This document shows positions 34,086-42,905 of a stretch of 64,000 nucleotides of DNA, one piece after another (within the stretch, counting starts at the first letter, position 1; each line of letters opens with the position of its first letter). A program made the translations under genes and the position numbers. The stretch covers positions 1-64,000 of the forward strand of contig JAWLBY010000006.1 in the NCBI GenBank assembly GCA_041687455.1, written 5' to 3'. The notes below the pieces were generated by a model that saw only the letters and a program-made list of their open reading frames with translations, was not told the origin of the DNA and did not search any database. The DNA is from JAWLBY01 sp041687455 (GTDB taxonomy: Bacteria > Pseudomonadota > Gammaproteobacteria > Xanthomonadales > Xanthomonadaceae).

Positions 34086-34502
34086 GTGGAATCGCAGGAC
34101 TTGCGCAAGGTCGGCCTGAAGGTCACGCATCCCCGGATGCGGATTCTGGAAATACTCGAGACGGCCAGCCCGCGGCACATGACCGCCGAGGACATCTACC
34201 GGCAGTTGCTCGACAGCGAGGACGACATCGGACTGGCAACGGTCTACCGCGTGCTTACCCAGTTCGAAGCGGCCGGGCTGGTCATGAAGCACAACTTCGA
34301 GGGCGGTCAGGCGATCTACGAGCTGGATCGCGGCAAGCATCACGACCACATGGTCGATATCGAAACCGGCAAGGTCATCGAATTCGTCAGCGAAGAGATC
34401 GAGCGCCTGCAGCGCGAGATTGCCGAGAAGCACGGCTACATGATCGAGGACCACAGTCTGGTGCTGTACGTGCGCCCGCAGCGCGGCAAGCCGCAAGGCT
34501 GA
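34086..34502 (+). CDS. fur: Ferric uptake regulator Fur
   Basis: A 138-residue iron-responsive repressor. The winged helix lies in residues 5-80 (LRKVGLKVTHPRMRILEIL, TAEDIYRQLL, DIGLATVYRVLTQFEAAGLV). Metal-site residues are in GKHHDHMVDIETGKVIEF (His87-His90 region) and the C-terminal dimerisation domain follows. The CxxC zinc motif common in E. coli Fur is absent, as in many xanthomonad-type Fur proteins. GTG 34086 with GAGGGAGA upstream is the likely start. Confidence 0.95.
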   Translation: MESQDLRKVGLKVTHPRMRILEILETASPRHMTAEDIYRQLLDSEDDIGLATVYRVLTQFEAAGLVMKHNFEGGQAIYELDRGKHHDHMVDIETGKVIEFVSEEIERLQREIAEKHGYMIEDHSLVLYVRPQRGKPQG

Positions 34503-34872
34503 GCCCGACCGCGCGATCGCGGTGCGGTCGCGATCCCGACGGACGCCCACTGCTGTCCGGGAAGTGGCTGGTGCCGAAGATGGCCACCCATCGGTGCCGG
34601 ATTTCTCGACACCGAGCAACAGCGTCGCGAATTCGAGTCGGCGGCCACATCCATGGTTTCAGCAGTGCTGGCCATGCCCGCAACCGAGCGCGAAGATTCT
34701 CCCCGGACACGTCGTGGGCTTTGGCCGGAATGACGAACACGCGTCGCGCGATGGCGCCAACAGGCGTCGCAGAGCCAAAGACGTTCATCCGGCGACTTTC
34801 CCCCGGACCGCAGTGGGCAGGCTCGATCGCGCCTCACCCAGGATTGCGGTGTAGCGACACCGACGCCGACGG
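34503..34872. other. Intergenic stretch with inverted dispersed repeats
   Basis: Between fur and recN (370 bp). It contains an inverted pair of the 16-mer found at the window start, at 34546-34561 and 34802-34817, enclosing 240 bp. No coding sequence is recognisable, so this could be a small decayed non-autonomous element. Confidence 0.5.
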
Positions 34873-36543
34873 TCAGCCGGCAGCGCGTTCGAGCAGGCTG
34901 CGCGCCAGGCCGATGCTGGCGGCGTCGATGTCGATGCCGCCGAGCATCCGGGCCAGTTCCTGCTCGCGGTCGGTGCCGTCGAGCGGCTCTATGCGGCTTT
35001 CGGTCCGGCCGTCCTGCTCGGCCTTGCTGACCCGATAGTGCCGGTGCGCCTGCGCTGCCACCTGCGGCAGGTGGGTCACGCACATGACCTGCCGGCTGTC
35101 GCCGAGCGCGCGCAGCTTCTGGCCGACGACCTCGGCGACGGCGCCGCCGATGCCGCTGTCGACCTCGTCGAACACCATCGTCGGCACGGCGTCGAGCCCG
35201 AGCGTCGCGACTTCGATCGCGAGGCTGATCCGCGACAGCTCGCCGCCGGAGGCGACCTTGCGCAGCGGACGCGGCGGCTGGCCGGCATTGGCGCTGACCA
35301 GGAACTCGACGCGCTCGCTGCCCAGCGGGCTCGGCGATTCGTCGCTGGCCGCCACCAGCTCGACCGCGAAGCGTCCGCCATTCATGCCGAGCTCGGTCAT
35401 CAGCGCGGTGACTGCGGCTGCCAGCCGCTCGGCAGCCTGGCGCCGGGCCACGCCGAGTCGCTCGGCCGCCGCCCGCCAGTCGCGCTCGCTGCGGCCGATC
35501 TGCTGCTGCAGCCGTTCGACCTGCTCGCCGGCGCCGTGCAGTCGCGCCAGTTCGGCGGCCAACTGCTCGCGGTGCTCGCCGAGCTGTTCGAGCGGCACCC
35601 GATGCTTGCGGGCAAGGTCGTGCAAGCGCGCAAGCTGCCGGTCGAGTGCGGCCAAACGCTCCGGATCGAGGTCGAGCTCGTCGCGCAGGCGCTCCAGTGA
35701 CGCCGCGGCCTCGTCGAGCTGGATCTGCACCGAATCGAGCAGGCCGTCGATCTCGCCGATCCGCGGCTCGTGCGACTGCAGCCGGACCAGCTCGGCACGC
35801 ACCTGGCGCAGGCCGTGGCTCAGCGCGAAGCCGTCGTCGCCGGTGATCCGCGCCAGCGACAGCTCGAACCCCTGGATCAGCGTCGCCGCGTTGGCCTGCC
35901 GCTTGTGCGTTGCCAGCAACTGTTCGATGTCGTCGGCTGCCAGCGCCTCCGGCGCCAGTTCGGACAACTGATGTTCCAGCCAGCCGATCCGCTCGCCGAG
36001 ATCGCCGCGGCCGGCCAGCTCCTGCAACTGCCGTCGCGCCTCCGACCATTCGGTCGCCAGTCGTGCGGTATCGGCCAGCAGTTCCGCGTGACCGCCGAAT
36101 GCGTCGAGCAGGTCGAGCTGGTGGCGGCGTGACAGCAGCGCCTGGTGTTCATGCTGGCCGTGGATCTCGACCAGCGTCTCGCCGAGCGCGGCGAGCTGGC
36201 CGATCGTGACCGGACGGCCGTTGATCCAGGCCCGCGAGCCGCCGTCGGCACGGATCACCCGACGGAGCTGGCACTGGCCATCGTCATCGAGCTCCTGTTC
36301 GGCCAGCCAGGCGGAGGCGGCCGGCACCCGTTCGATCGCGAACTCGGCCACCAGCTCGGCGCGCTCGGCGCCGTGCCGAACCACGCCGGGGTCGGCCCGG
36401 GCACCGCTCAGCAGCATCAATGCGTCGACCAGCAGCGACTTGCCGGCGCCGGTTTCGCCGGTGATCACGCTCATTCCAGGCTGCAGGGCCAGTTCGACCC
36501 GGCTGGCGATGGCGAAATCGCGGACGTTGAGCGAAAGCAGCAT
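34873..36543 (-). CDS. recN: DNA repair protein RecN
   Basis: A 556-residue SMC-like ATPase acting in double-strand break repair. Walker A GETGAGKSLLVDAL is near residues 29-42; INGRPV and EIHGQHEHQALL follow; the central coiled coil is about residues 150-370; the signature/Walker B region has ASGGELSRISLAIE and PTMVFDEVDSGIGG near 425-475; VTHLPQVAA is the switch His. The start is ATG 36543, with the upstream extension rejected because it precedes the family's N-terminal strand MLLSLNVRDFAI. It diverges from hrcA. Confidence 0.96.
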   Translation of the reverse strand: MLLSLNVRDFAIASRVELALQPGMSVITGETGAGKSLLVDALMLLSGARADPGVVRHGAERAELVAEFAIERVPAASAWLAEQELDDDGQCQLRRVIRADGGSRAWINGRPVTIGQLAALGETLVEIHGQHEHQALLSRRHQLDLLDAFGGHAELLADTARLATEWSEARRQLQELAGRGDLGERIGWLEHQLSELAPEALAADDIEQLLATHKRQANAATLIQGFELSLARITGDDGFALSHGLRQVRAELVRLQSHEPRIGEIDGLLDSVQIQLDEAAASLERLRDELDLDPERLAALDRQLARLHDLARKHRVPLEQLGEHREQLAAELARLHGAGEQVERLQQQIGRSERDWRAAAERLGVARRQAAERLAAAVTALMTELGMNGGRFAVELVAASDESPSPLGSERVEFLVSANAGQPPRPLRKVASGGELSRISLAIEVATLGLDAVPTMVFDEVDSGIGGAVAEVVGQKLRALGDSRQVMCVTHLPQVAAQAHRHYRVSKAEQDGRTESRIEPLDGTDREQELARMLGGIDIDAASIGLARSLLERAAG

Positions 36544-36611
36544 CGGAGGCAAAGGGCAAGGCCGCGGGCGGGCGCACGTTACCACGCGCTCCGACGGCCG
36601 CCAACGCGGGA

Positions 36612-36641
36612 CTTGCCAGCCCGGCCGCGAGGCCTTATCTA
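36612..36641 (+). promoter_or_regulatory. Possible heat-shock (sigma-32) promoter before hrcA
   Basis: CTTGCCA and CCTTATCTA separated by 14 bp resemble the sigma-32 consensus CTTGAAA / CCCCATNTA. It lies so close to ATG 36645 that transcription would favour the alternative GTG start at 36669. No CIRCE dyad is visible between 36544 and 38708. Confidence 0.3.
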
Positions 36642-36644
36642 GAG

Positions 36645-37712
36645 ATGAGCGAACCATGTGACCTTTCCGTGCCGACCTCCACTCTCGATGCCCGCGCCCG
36701 CAATCTGCTGCGCACGCTGATCGCGCAATACATCCGCGATGGCGCGCCGGTCGGTTCGCGCACGCTGGCCAAGAATTCCGGCCTCGACATCAGCCCGGCG
36801 ACGATCCGCAACGTCATGGCCGACCTCGAGGAGATCGGCCTGGTCGCCACGCCGCACACGTCGGCCGGTCGGGTGCCGACCGCGCAGGGTTACCGGGTGT
36901 TCGTCGACAGCCTGTTGCAGGTCAGCGCGCCGGGCCAGGGCGAGGTCGAGCGGCTGCGGCAGCAGTTGCCGGCCGGGCTGGGCACCCAGCAGGTGCTGTC
37001 GTCGGCGTCCGAGCTGCTGTCGGCGATGACTCATTTCGTCGGTCTGGTGACGGTGCCGAGGCGTGAACAGTTCGCGTTCCGGCATATCGATTTCGTGCCG
37101 CTGGATGGCCAGCGCGTGCTGGTCATCCTGGTGTTCACCGACAACGATGTGCAGAACCGGATCATCCAGACGCCGCGGCCGTTCGCTCCGGGCGAACTCG
37201 AACAGGTCGCCAATTACCTGAACCAGCATTTTGCCGGCTGCCAGATGCGCGACATCCGCGCCCGGCTGCTGCGCGAGCTGCGCGAAACCCGCAGTGCGAT
37301 GGAGCGCCTGCTGTCGGCGGCGGTCGAGCTGTCGGAGTCCGCCTTTGCCGAACCGGAAGCCGACGACATGGTGGTGACCGGCCAGACCCGGCTGATGGGT
37401 GTGCAGGACCTGTCCGACCTCGACCGGCTGCGCGAGCTGTTCGAGGCGTTCTCACGCAAGCGCGAGATCGTGCAACTGCTCGAACGCTGCATCCACGCGA
37501 AGGGTGTCCGGCTGTTCATCGGCGAGGAGTCGGGCATGGCCCCGCTCGGCCACTGCAGCATCGTGACTGCCCCGTACGGCGCCGACGGCAAGCTGCTCGG
37601 CGTGCTCGGCGTGATCGGCCCGACCCGAATGGCCTACGACCGGGTCATCCCGATGGTGCAGGCGACTGCCCAGGCGCTCGGCGCCGCGCTGGCCGATCCG
37701 GAACGGCGCTGA
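36645..37712 (+). CDS. hrcA: Heat-inducible transcription repressor HrcA
   Basis: A 355-residue repressor of class I heat-shock genes that binds CIRCE operators. The N-terminal winged helix (LLRTLIAQYIRDGAPVGSRTL, SPATIRNVMADLEEIGLV, TSAGRVPTAQGYRVFVD) is canonical. The central dimerisation and GAF-like region continues to VTAPYGADGKLLGVLGVIGPTRMAYDRVI. GTG 36669 is an alternative start. It opens the hrcA-grpE-dnaK-dnaJ cluster. Confidence 0.94.
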   Translation: MSEPCDLSVPTSTLDARARNLLRTLIAQYIRDGAPVGSRTLAKNSGLDISPATIRNVMADLEEIGLVATPHTSAGRVPTAQGYRVFVDSLLQVSAPGQGEVERLRQQLPAGLGTQQVLSSASELLSAMTHFVGLVTVPRREQFAFRHIDFVPLDGQRVLVILVFTDNDVQNRIIQTPRPFAPGELEQVANYLNQHFAGCQMRDIRARLLRELRETRSAMERLLSAAVELSESAFAEPEADDMVVTGQTRLMGVQDLSDLDRLRELFEAFSRKREIVQLLERCIHAKGVRLFIGEESGMAPLGHCSIVTAPYGADGKLLGVLGVIGPTRMAYDRVIPMVQATAQALGAALADPERR

Positions 37713-37728
37713 GCCGCCTCCTGCAGGA

Positions 37729-37849
37729 GGGGCTTCAGCCCCGACCGGGCATCCCGCCGCCAGCGGCGTCAGTTCGACTTGCCCCGCGCTGATCATGCGC
37801 CTATGGACCGCCCAGGCGTTGCGGTCGGGGCTGAAGCCCCTCCTACAGG
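37729..37849. repeat. Inverted pair of dispersed hairpin elements, hrcA-grpE
   Basis: Forward element at 37731-37758 (CTGCAGGAGGGGCTTCAGCC...) and inverted copy at 37821-37849 flank about 60 bp. The folded RNA could insulate hrcA from grpE or slow exonucleases. Confidence 0.85.
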
Positions 37850-37952
37850 TTCATCGACCCTTGAACTCGCCGGGCCCGGTCCCCATCTGCGCCGGGCACC
37901 CCTTGAATCGCCTGCGGCCCTGCGGCCGCCGGCGCCACCTTCGGAGAACCCG

Positions 37953-38501
37953 ATGCAGACCCATCGACGCGACGCGGCACACGCTGCGGACTCACCGACT
38001 TCGCCCGAACACGACGATTTCCGCGCGGACGAGGCCACCGAAGCCCAGGCTGCCGGCGCCGAGCAGCGCATCGCCGAACTCGAACAGGCGCTGCTGCAGG
38101 TCCGCGACGAACAACTGCGCGAACGTGCCGAGCTGGACAACCAGCGCAAGCGGCTCGCGCGCGACGTCGACCAGGCGCGCCGGTTTGCCAACGAGCGGCT
38201 GCTGAACGAGCTGTTGCCGGTGATCGACAACCTCGAGCGCGGCATCGAGGCCGCCGGCGACGTCCAGGCGCTGCGCGAGGGCACCGAGCTGACCCTGCGG
38301 CAACTGCTGAAAGTGGTCGAGGACCACGGCCTGATCGCGGTCGATCCCGCCGGGCAGCCGTTCAACCCGGAGCACCACCAGGCGGTCGGCATGGCCGAGA
38401 GCGCCGAGCACCCGTCCAACACGGTCATCAGCGTGATGCAGAAGGGCTATCTGCTGAACGGCCGGCTGCTGCGGCCGGCGCTGGTCATGGTCGCGAGCTG
38501 A
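37953..38501 (+). CDS. grpE: Nucleotide exchange factor GrpE
   Basis: A 182-residue cochaperone that releases ADP from DnaK. A long N-terminal helix (about residues 35-85, EQRIAELEQALLQVRDEQLRERAEL) mediates dimerisation; then come FANERLLNELLPVIDNLERGIE and the C-terminal beta wing ending GYLLNGRLLRPALVMVA. The start ATG 37953 lies after a repeat-rich 5' region; the longer reading frame includes repeat sequence and is not credible. Confidence 0.95.
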   Translation: MQTHRRDAAHAADSPTSPEHDDFRADEATEAQAAGAEQRIAELEQALLQVRDEQLRERAELDNQRKRLARDVDQARRFANERLLNELLPVIDNLERGIEAAGDVQALREGTELTLRQLLKVVEDHGLIAVDPAGQPFNPEHHQAVGMAESAEHPSNTVISVMQKGYLLNGRLLRPALVMVAS

Positions 38502-38508
38502 CACCCCG

Positions 38509-38583
38509 CTGTAGGAGGGGCAGCCCCGACCGGTGAAGCCGCGCCCCCGGACTCCGCTGTCGGGGCTGAAGCCCCTCCTACAG
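38509..38583. repeat. Hairpin element pair, grpE-dnaK
   Basis: CTGTAGGAGGGGCAGCCCC (forward, with a small deletion) and the inverted GGGGCTGAAGCCCCTCCTAC, 26 bp apart. The pair makes a strong stem in the gap between two heat-shock genes. Confidence 0.85.
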
Positions 38584-38707
38584 AAAGCAGGGCGGCTCGT
38601 CGCCGCGACCGTATTGAAACGGTGAATCCGGCCTCCATCTAGGGCACAGAAGCGGTCACGGCGACCGCGGCCCCACACGAATCCAGACTGCAACCCGGGA
38701 GACACTC

Positions 38708-40630
38708 ATGGGCAAGATCATCGGCATCGACCTCGGCACGACGAACTCGTGCGTGGCCGTCATGGAAGGCGGCAACGTCAAGGTCATCGAGAATTCGGAG
38801 GGCGATCGCACCACGCCGTCGGTCGTTGCCTTCACCAAGGACGGCGAGACGCTGGTCGGCGCCTCGGCCAAGCGCCAGGCGGTCACCAATCCGAAGAACA
38901 CGTTCTACGCGGTCAAGCGCCTGATCGGCCGCAAGTTCACCGATGCCGAGGTCAAGAAGGACCTCGACCTGGTGCCGTACTCGATCATCGACCACAGCAA
39001 CGGCGATGCCTGGGTCCAGACCTCCGACGGCAAGAAGATGGCGCCGCCGGAAATCTCCGCCCGCGTGCTGGAGAAGATGAAGAAGACCGCCGAAGACTAC
39101 CTCGGCGAAAAGGTCACCGAGGCGGTCATCACGGTGCCGGCCTACTTCAATGACTCGCAGCGGCAGGCGACCAAGGACGCCGGCCGCATCGCCGGGCTCG
39201 AGGTCAAGCGCATCATCAACGAGCCGACCGCCGCAGCGCTGGCCTACGGCCTCGACAAGAAGGGCGGCGACCGCAAGATCGCCGTGTACGACCTCGGCGG
39301 CGGCACCTTCGACGTGTCGATCATCGAGATCGCCGAAGTCGACGGCGAGAAGCAGTTCGAGGTGCTGGCGACCAACGGCGACACGTTCCTCGGCGGCGAG
39401 GACTTCGACAAGCGCGTGATCGACTATCTGGTCGAGGAGTTCAAGAAGGACCAGGGCATCGACCTGCGCAACGACCCGCTCGCGCTACAGCGCCTGAAGG
39501 ACGCCGCCGAGCGCGCCAAGATCGAGCTGTCGTCGGCACAGCAGACCGAAGTGAATCTGCCATACGTGACGGCCGATGCGTCGGGTCCGAAGCACCTGAA
39601 CATCAAGCTGACCCGGGCCAAGCTCGAAGCACTGGTCGAGGAACTGGTCAAGCGCACGATCGAACCGTGCAAGGTGGCGCTGAACGACGCCGGTCTTCGG
39701 GTGTCCGACATCGGCGACGTGATCCTGGTCGGCGGCCAGTCCCGCATGCCGCGCGTGCAGCAGGCCGTGACCGAGTTCTTCGGCAAGGAGCCGAAGAAGG
39801 ACGTCAACCCGGACGAGGCGGTCGCGATCGGCGCTGCGATCCAGGGCGGCGTGCTGTCCGGCTCGGTCAAGGACGTGCTGCTGCTCGACGTGACCCCGCT
39901 GTCGCTCGGCATCGAGACCCTCGGTGGCGTCATGACCAAGCTGATCGAGAAGAACACGACGATTCCGACCAAGGCATCGCAGGTGTTCTCGACCGCCGAG
40001 GACAACCAGACCGCGGTCACCGTGCACGTGCTGCAGGGTGAGCGCGAGCAGGCCCGCTACAACAAGTCGCTGGCCAAGTTCGATCTCGCCGGCATCGACT
40101 CGGCGCCGCGGGGCATGCCGCAGGTCGAAGTCAGCTTCGACATCGACGCCAACGGCATCCTGCATGTGTCGGCCAAGGACAAGAAGACCGGCAAGGAACA
40201 GCGGATCGAGATCAAGGCCGGCTCGGGTCTGTCCGAGGACGAGATCCAGCGGATGGTCGCCGATGCCGAAACGCATCGCGAGGAAGACAAGAAGTTCCAC
40301 GAGCTGGTCGACGCCCGCAACAAGGCCGACGCGCTGATCCACGCGACCCGCAGCGCGATCAAGGAGTTCGGCGGCAACGTGCCGGGCGACCAGATCGGCC
40401 GGATCGAATCGGCGCTGGCCGACCTCGAGACGGCGATGAAGGGCGATGACATCGCGCAGATCAAGGCGAAGTCGTCGGCGCTCGAGGAAGCCGCACAGTC
40501 GCTGCAGGCGGCCGCCGCAGGCGGCTTCCAGGGCGGGGCGGGTGCCGAAGGCGGTGCCGAGCCGCGCCCGGCCGGCAGCGAGGACGTCGTCGACGCCGAG
40601 TTCACCGAGGTGCGCGACGACAAGAAATAA
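38708..40630 (+). CDS. dnaK: Chaperone DnaK (Hsp70)
   Basis: A 640-residue Hsp70. The ATPase domain begins MGKIIGIDLGTTNSCVAVM, with IINEPTAAALAYG, VYDLGGGTFDVSI and ILVGGQSRMP. The linker DVLLLDVTPLSLGIE precedes the substrate-binding domain (TTIPTKASQVFSTA), and a helical lid ends with DVVDAEFTEV. It works with DnaJ and GrpE encoded on either side. Repeat hairpins flank the gene both upstream and downstream. Confidence 0.98.
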   Translation: MGKIIGIDLGTTNSCVAVMEGGNVKVIENSEGDRTTPSVVAFTKDGETLVGASAKRQAVTNPKNTFYAVKRLIGRKFTDAEVKKDLDLVPYSIIDHSNGDAWVQTSDGKKMAPPEISARVLEKMKKTAEDYLGEKVTEAVITVPAYFNDSQRQATKDAGRIAGLEVKRIINEPTAAALAYGLDKKGGDRKIAVYDLGGGTFDVSIIEIAEVDGEKQFEVLATNGDTFLGGEDFDKRVIDYLVEEFKKDQGIDLRNDPLALQRLKDAAERAKIELSSAQQTEVNLPYVTADASGPKHLNIKLTRAKLEALVEELVKRTIEPCKVALNDAGLRVSDIGDVILVGGQSRMPRVQQAVTEFFGKEPKKDVNPDEAVAIGAAIQGGVLSGSVKDVLLLDVTPLSLGIETLGGVMTKLIEKNTTIPTKASQVFSTAEDNQTAVTVHVLQGEREQARYNKSLAKFDLAGIDSAPRGMPQVEVSFDIDANGILHVSAKDKKTGKEQRIEIKAGSGLSEDEIQRMVADAETHREEDKKFHELVDARNKADALIHATRSAIKEFGGNVPGDQIGRIESALADLETAMKGDDIAQIKAKSSALEEAAQSLQAAAAGGFQGGAGAEGGAEPRPAGSEDVVDAEFTEVRDDKK

Positions 40631-40644
40631 GCGGAAATTGGGGG

Positions 40645-40757
40645 TTCGGGATTCGCAACAGCGGGTCCCGGCCCCGGATCCCTTCCGTGTTGACCTGTGG
40701 CCGCGGCTCGCGAGCTCTGGCTTCAAACGAATCCCGAATCCCGAATCTCGAATCCCG
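40645..40757. repeat. GGGATTC inverted repeat pair, dnaK-dnaJ
   Basis: GGGTTCGGGATTCG near 40643-40656 and three tandem GAATCCC-type units at 40733-40757 are in opposite orientation. It is the same family as the two blocks inside icmF (7188-7216, 7348-7378). Confidence 0.75.
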
Positions 40758-40762
40758 GCTCC

Positions 40763-41884
40763 ATGACCAAACGCTGCTACTACGAAGTCCTGTCCGTCAG
40801 TCGCACCTGCACCGACGATGAGCTGAAGAAGGCTTATCGCCGGCTGGCGATGAAGTTCCATCCGGACCGCAATCCGGGGGACAAGGCGGCCGAGGACAGC
40901 TTCAAGGAGGCGAAGGAAGCCTACGAAATGCTGTCGGACCCGCAGAAGCGGCGGGTCTACGACCAGCACGGCCACGCCGCGTTCGAGCATGGCATGGGCG
41001 GCCGCGGCGGTCCGGGCTTTGCCGATGTCGGCGACATTTTCGGCGACATTTTCGGTGACATCTTCGGCGGCGGTGGCCGTGCACAGCGGCCCCGCCGCGG
41101 GTCGGACCTGCGCTACGTGCTGGAACTCGACCTCGAAGAAGCAGTGTTCGGCGTCGAGAAGCAGATCGGCGTGCCGACGCTGGTCGCCTGCGAGCCGTGC
41201 AAGGGCAGCGGCTCGGAAGACGGCGTCGTCGAGACCTGCAGCACCTGCCGCGGGCAGGGCCGGGTGCGGATCCAGCAGGGCATCTTCTCGGTCCAGCAGA
41301 GCTGCCCGCACTGCGGCGGAACCGGCAAGGCAGTGCGCAACCCGTGCCGCGCCTGCCGTGGCCAGGGCCGGGTCGAACAGGAGAAGACGCTGTCGGTGAA
41401 AATTCCGGCCGGCGTCGACACCGGCGACCGGATCCGGCTCGCTGGCGAAGGCGAGGCCGGCCCGGCCGGTGCGCCGGCCGGCGATCTGTACGTCGAGATC
41501 AGCGTGCGCGACCACGCGCTGTTCCAGCGCCAGGGCGACGATCTCTATTGCGAGGTGCCGATCCGTTTCTCGCAGGCCGCGCTCGGTGCCGAACTTCGCG
41601 TGCCGACGCTCGATGGCGAGGCGGTCGTGCGAGTTCCGTCCGAGACGCAGACCGGCAAGGTATTCCGCCTGCGCGGCAAGGGCGTCAAGTCGGTGCGCAG
41701 CTCGGGGCCCGGCGACTTGCTGTGCCGGGTCGTCGTCGAGACGCCGGTCCGGCTGACCCAGCGACAGCGTGAACTGCTGCAGGAATTCGAGTCGACCTTC
41801 GAAGGCTCCGGCGACGAGCACTCGCCGCGCGCCAGTTCCTGGCTCGACGGCGTCAAGTCGTTCTGGGAAAAGATGACGACCTGA
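40763..41884 (+). CDS. dnaJ: Chaperone DnaJ (Hsp40)
   Basis: A 373-residue type I J protein. The J domain (residues 1-70) includes HPDRNPGD. A Gly/Phe region follows (GMGGRGGPGFADVGDIFGDIF), then four CxxCxGxG-type zinc motifs (CEPCKGSG, CSTCRGQG, CPHCGGTG, CRACRGQG; about residues 140-210) and the C-terminal substrate-binding barrels. The start at ATG 40763 directly follows the GAATCCC repeats. Confidence 0.97.
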   Translation: MTKRCYYEVLSVSRTCTDDELKKAYRRLAMKFHPDRNPGDKAAEDSFKEAKEAYEMLSDPQKRRVYDQHGHAAFEHGMGGRGGPGFADVGDIFGDIFGDIFGGGGRAQRPRRGSDLRYVLELDLEEAVFGVEKQIGVPTLVACEPCKGSGSEDGVVETCSTCRGQGRVRIQQGIFSVQQSCPHCGGTGKAVRNPCRACRGQGRVEQEKTLSVKIPAGVDTGDRIRLAGEGEAGPAGAPAGDLYVEISVRDHALFQRQGDDLYCEVPIRFSQAALGAELRVPTLDGEAVVRVPSETQTGKVFRLRGKGVKSVRSSGPGDLLCRVVVETPVRLTQRQRELLQEFESTFEGSGDEHSPRASSWLDGVKSFWEKMTT

Positions 41885-41954
41885 CGCGCCTCGTATCGGC
41901 AAGGGCCACGCAACTCTGCAACACTGTTGCGCTCGCTCCGGCCGAGGTGCCTGC

Positions 41955-42719
41955 ATGCCCGTCGCTGATCCGCTCCGCGTTCTCGTCTACGGCGCCGGTG
42001 GGCGAATGGGGCGTGCCGTGCTCGACCTGCTCGAGCAGAGTTCCGGGTTGCGCCTGGTCGCTGCCGTCTCGCGCAGCGACCACCCGCTGCCGGACCGCGT
42101 TCCTGCCTATCCCGCCACCGCGTTGGCAACGGTCCCGGCCTTCGATGTCGCGATCGACTTCAGTCTCGCGCCGGCCTTCGATGCATTGCTGTCGCTGTGC
42201 ACCGAACGCGGTGCGGCACTGGTCAGCGGCACCACCGCGCTGTCGCTGGAACAGCGGGCGGCGATGGAAGTGGCAGCCGCCCGGATTCCAATCCTGTGGT
42301 CGAGCAATTTCAGCATCGGTGTCGCGGTGCTGCAGGGGCTGGTCGAACGCGCCGCGGCGCAGCTCGCCGACTGGGATTGCGAGATCGTCGAAGCCCACCA
42401 CCGACGCAAGCTCGATGCACCATCCGGCACGGCATTGAGCCTCGGCGAAGCGGCTGCGCGCGGCCGCGGCGAATCGTTTGCCTGGGTTTCGCGCGGCGGG
42501 CAGGCCGGGGCGCGCGAGATCGGCTCGATCGGCATCGCCTCGCTCCGCGGTGGCAGCGTCGTTGGTGAACACTCGGTCCATCTGCTTGCGGACGGCGAGC
42601 GGATCGAGCTGTCGCACCGAGCCGAGGACCGCACGGTGTTCGCGCGCGGCGCCCTGCATGCGGCAACGATCCTGCCCGGCCGGCCGGCCGGGTTGTATGC
42701 GCTGGTCGACCTGATCTAG
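41955..42719 (+). CDS. dapB: 4-hydroxy-tetrahydrodipicolinate reductase
   Basis: A 254-residue NAD(P)H-dependent reductase in the lysine/diaminopimelate pathway. The nucleotide-binding loop VYGAGGRMGRAV is at residues 11-22, SGTT near 91-94, SSNFSIGVAVL near 115, and the catalytic region EAHHRRKLDAPSGTAL near 144-159. Normal length. It commonly lies beside carAB in this group; here the M43 protease gene intervenes. Confidence 0.96.
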   Translation: MPVADPLRVLVYGAGGRMGRAVLDLLEQSSGLRLVAAVSRSDHPLPDRVPAYPATALATVPAFDVAIDFSLAPAFDALLSLCTERGAALVSGTTALSLEQRAAMEVAAARIPILWSSNFSIGVAVLQGLVERAAAQLADWDCEIVEAHHRRKLDAPSGTALSLGEAAARGRGESFAWVSRGGQAGAREIGSIGIASLRGGSVVGEHSVHLLADGERIELSHRAEDRTVFARGALHAATILPGRPAGLYALVDLI

Positions 42720-42905
42720 CTGGGTGCCGGGAGCGTCGCGGCTTCGGCCCGAACTTCGGAACCGCGGTATGGATCACGTTGTTGCGGTGCAGCGTGGCAT
42801 TTCGTTCAGGATGTGTACAGTTTGACTGCCGGGCGGGCTCGGCGGTGACTCGAGTCGCCGTCGCCACAGGCTGCTTCGGTTTCGTCCCCACTACCTGGAT
42901 GCCAC

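Noticed and set aside
36544..38707. CIRCE operator for HrcA
   Set aside because: I looked for TTAGCACTC-N9-GAGTGCTAA in the intergenic gaps and did not see it.
39485..41956. 823-codon open frame antisense to dnaK and dnaJ
   Set aside because: It spans two conserved genes on the opposite strand and has no domain.
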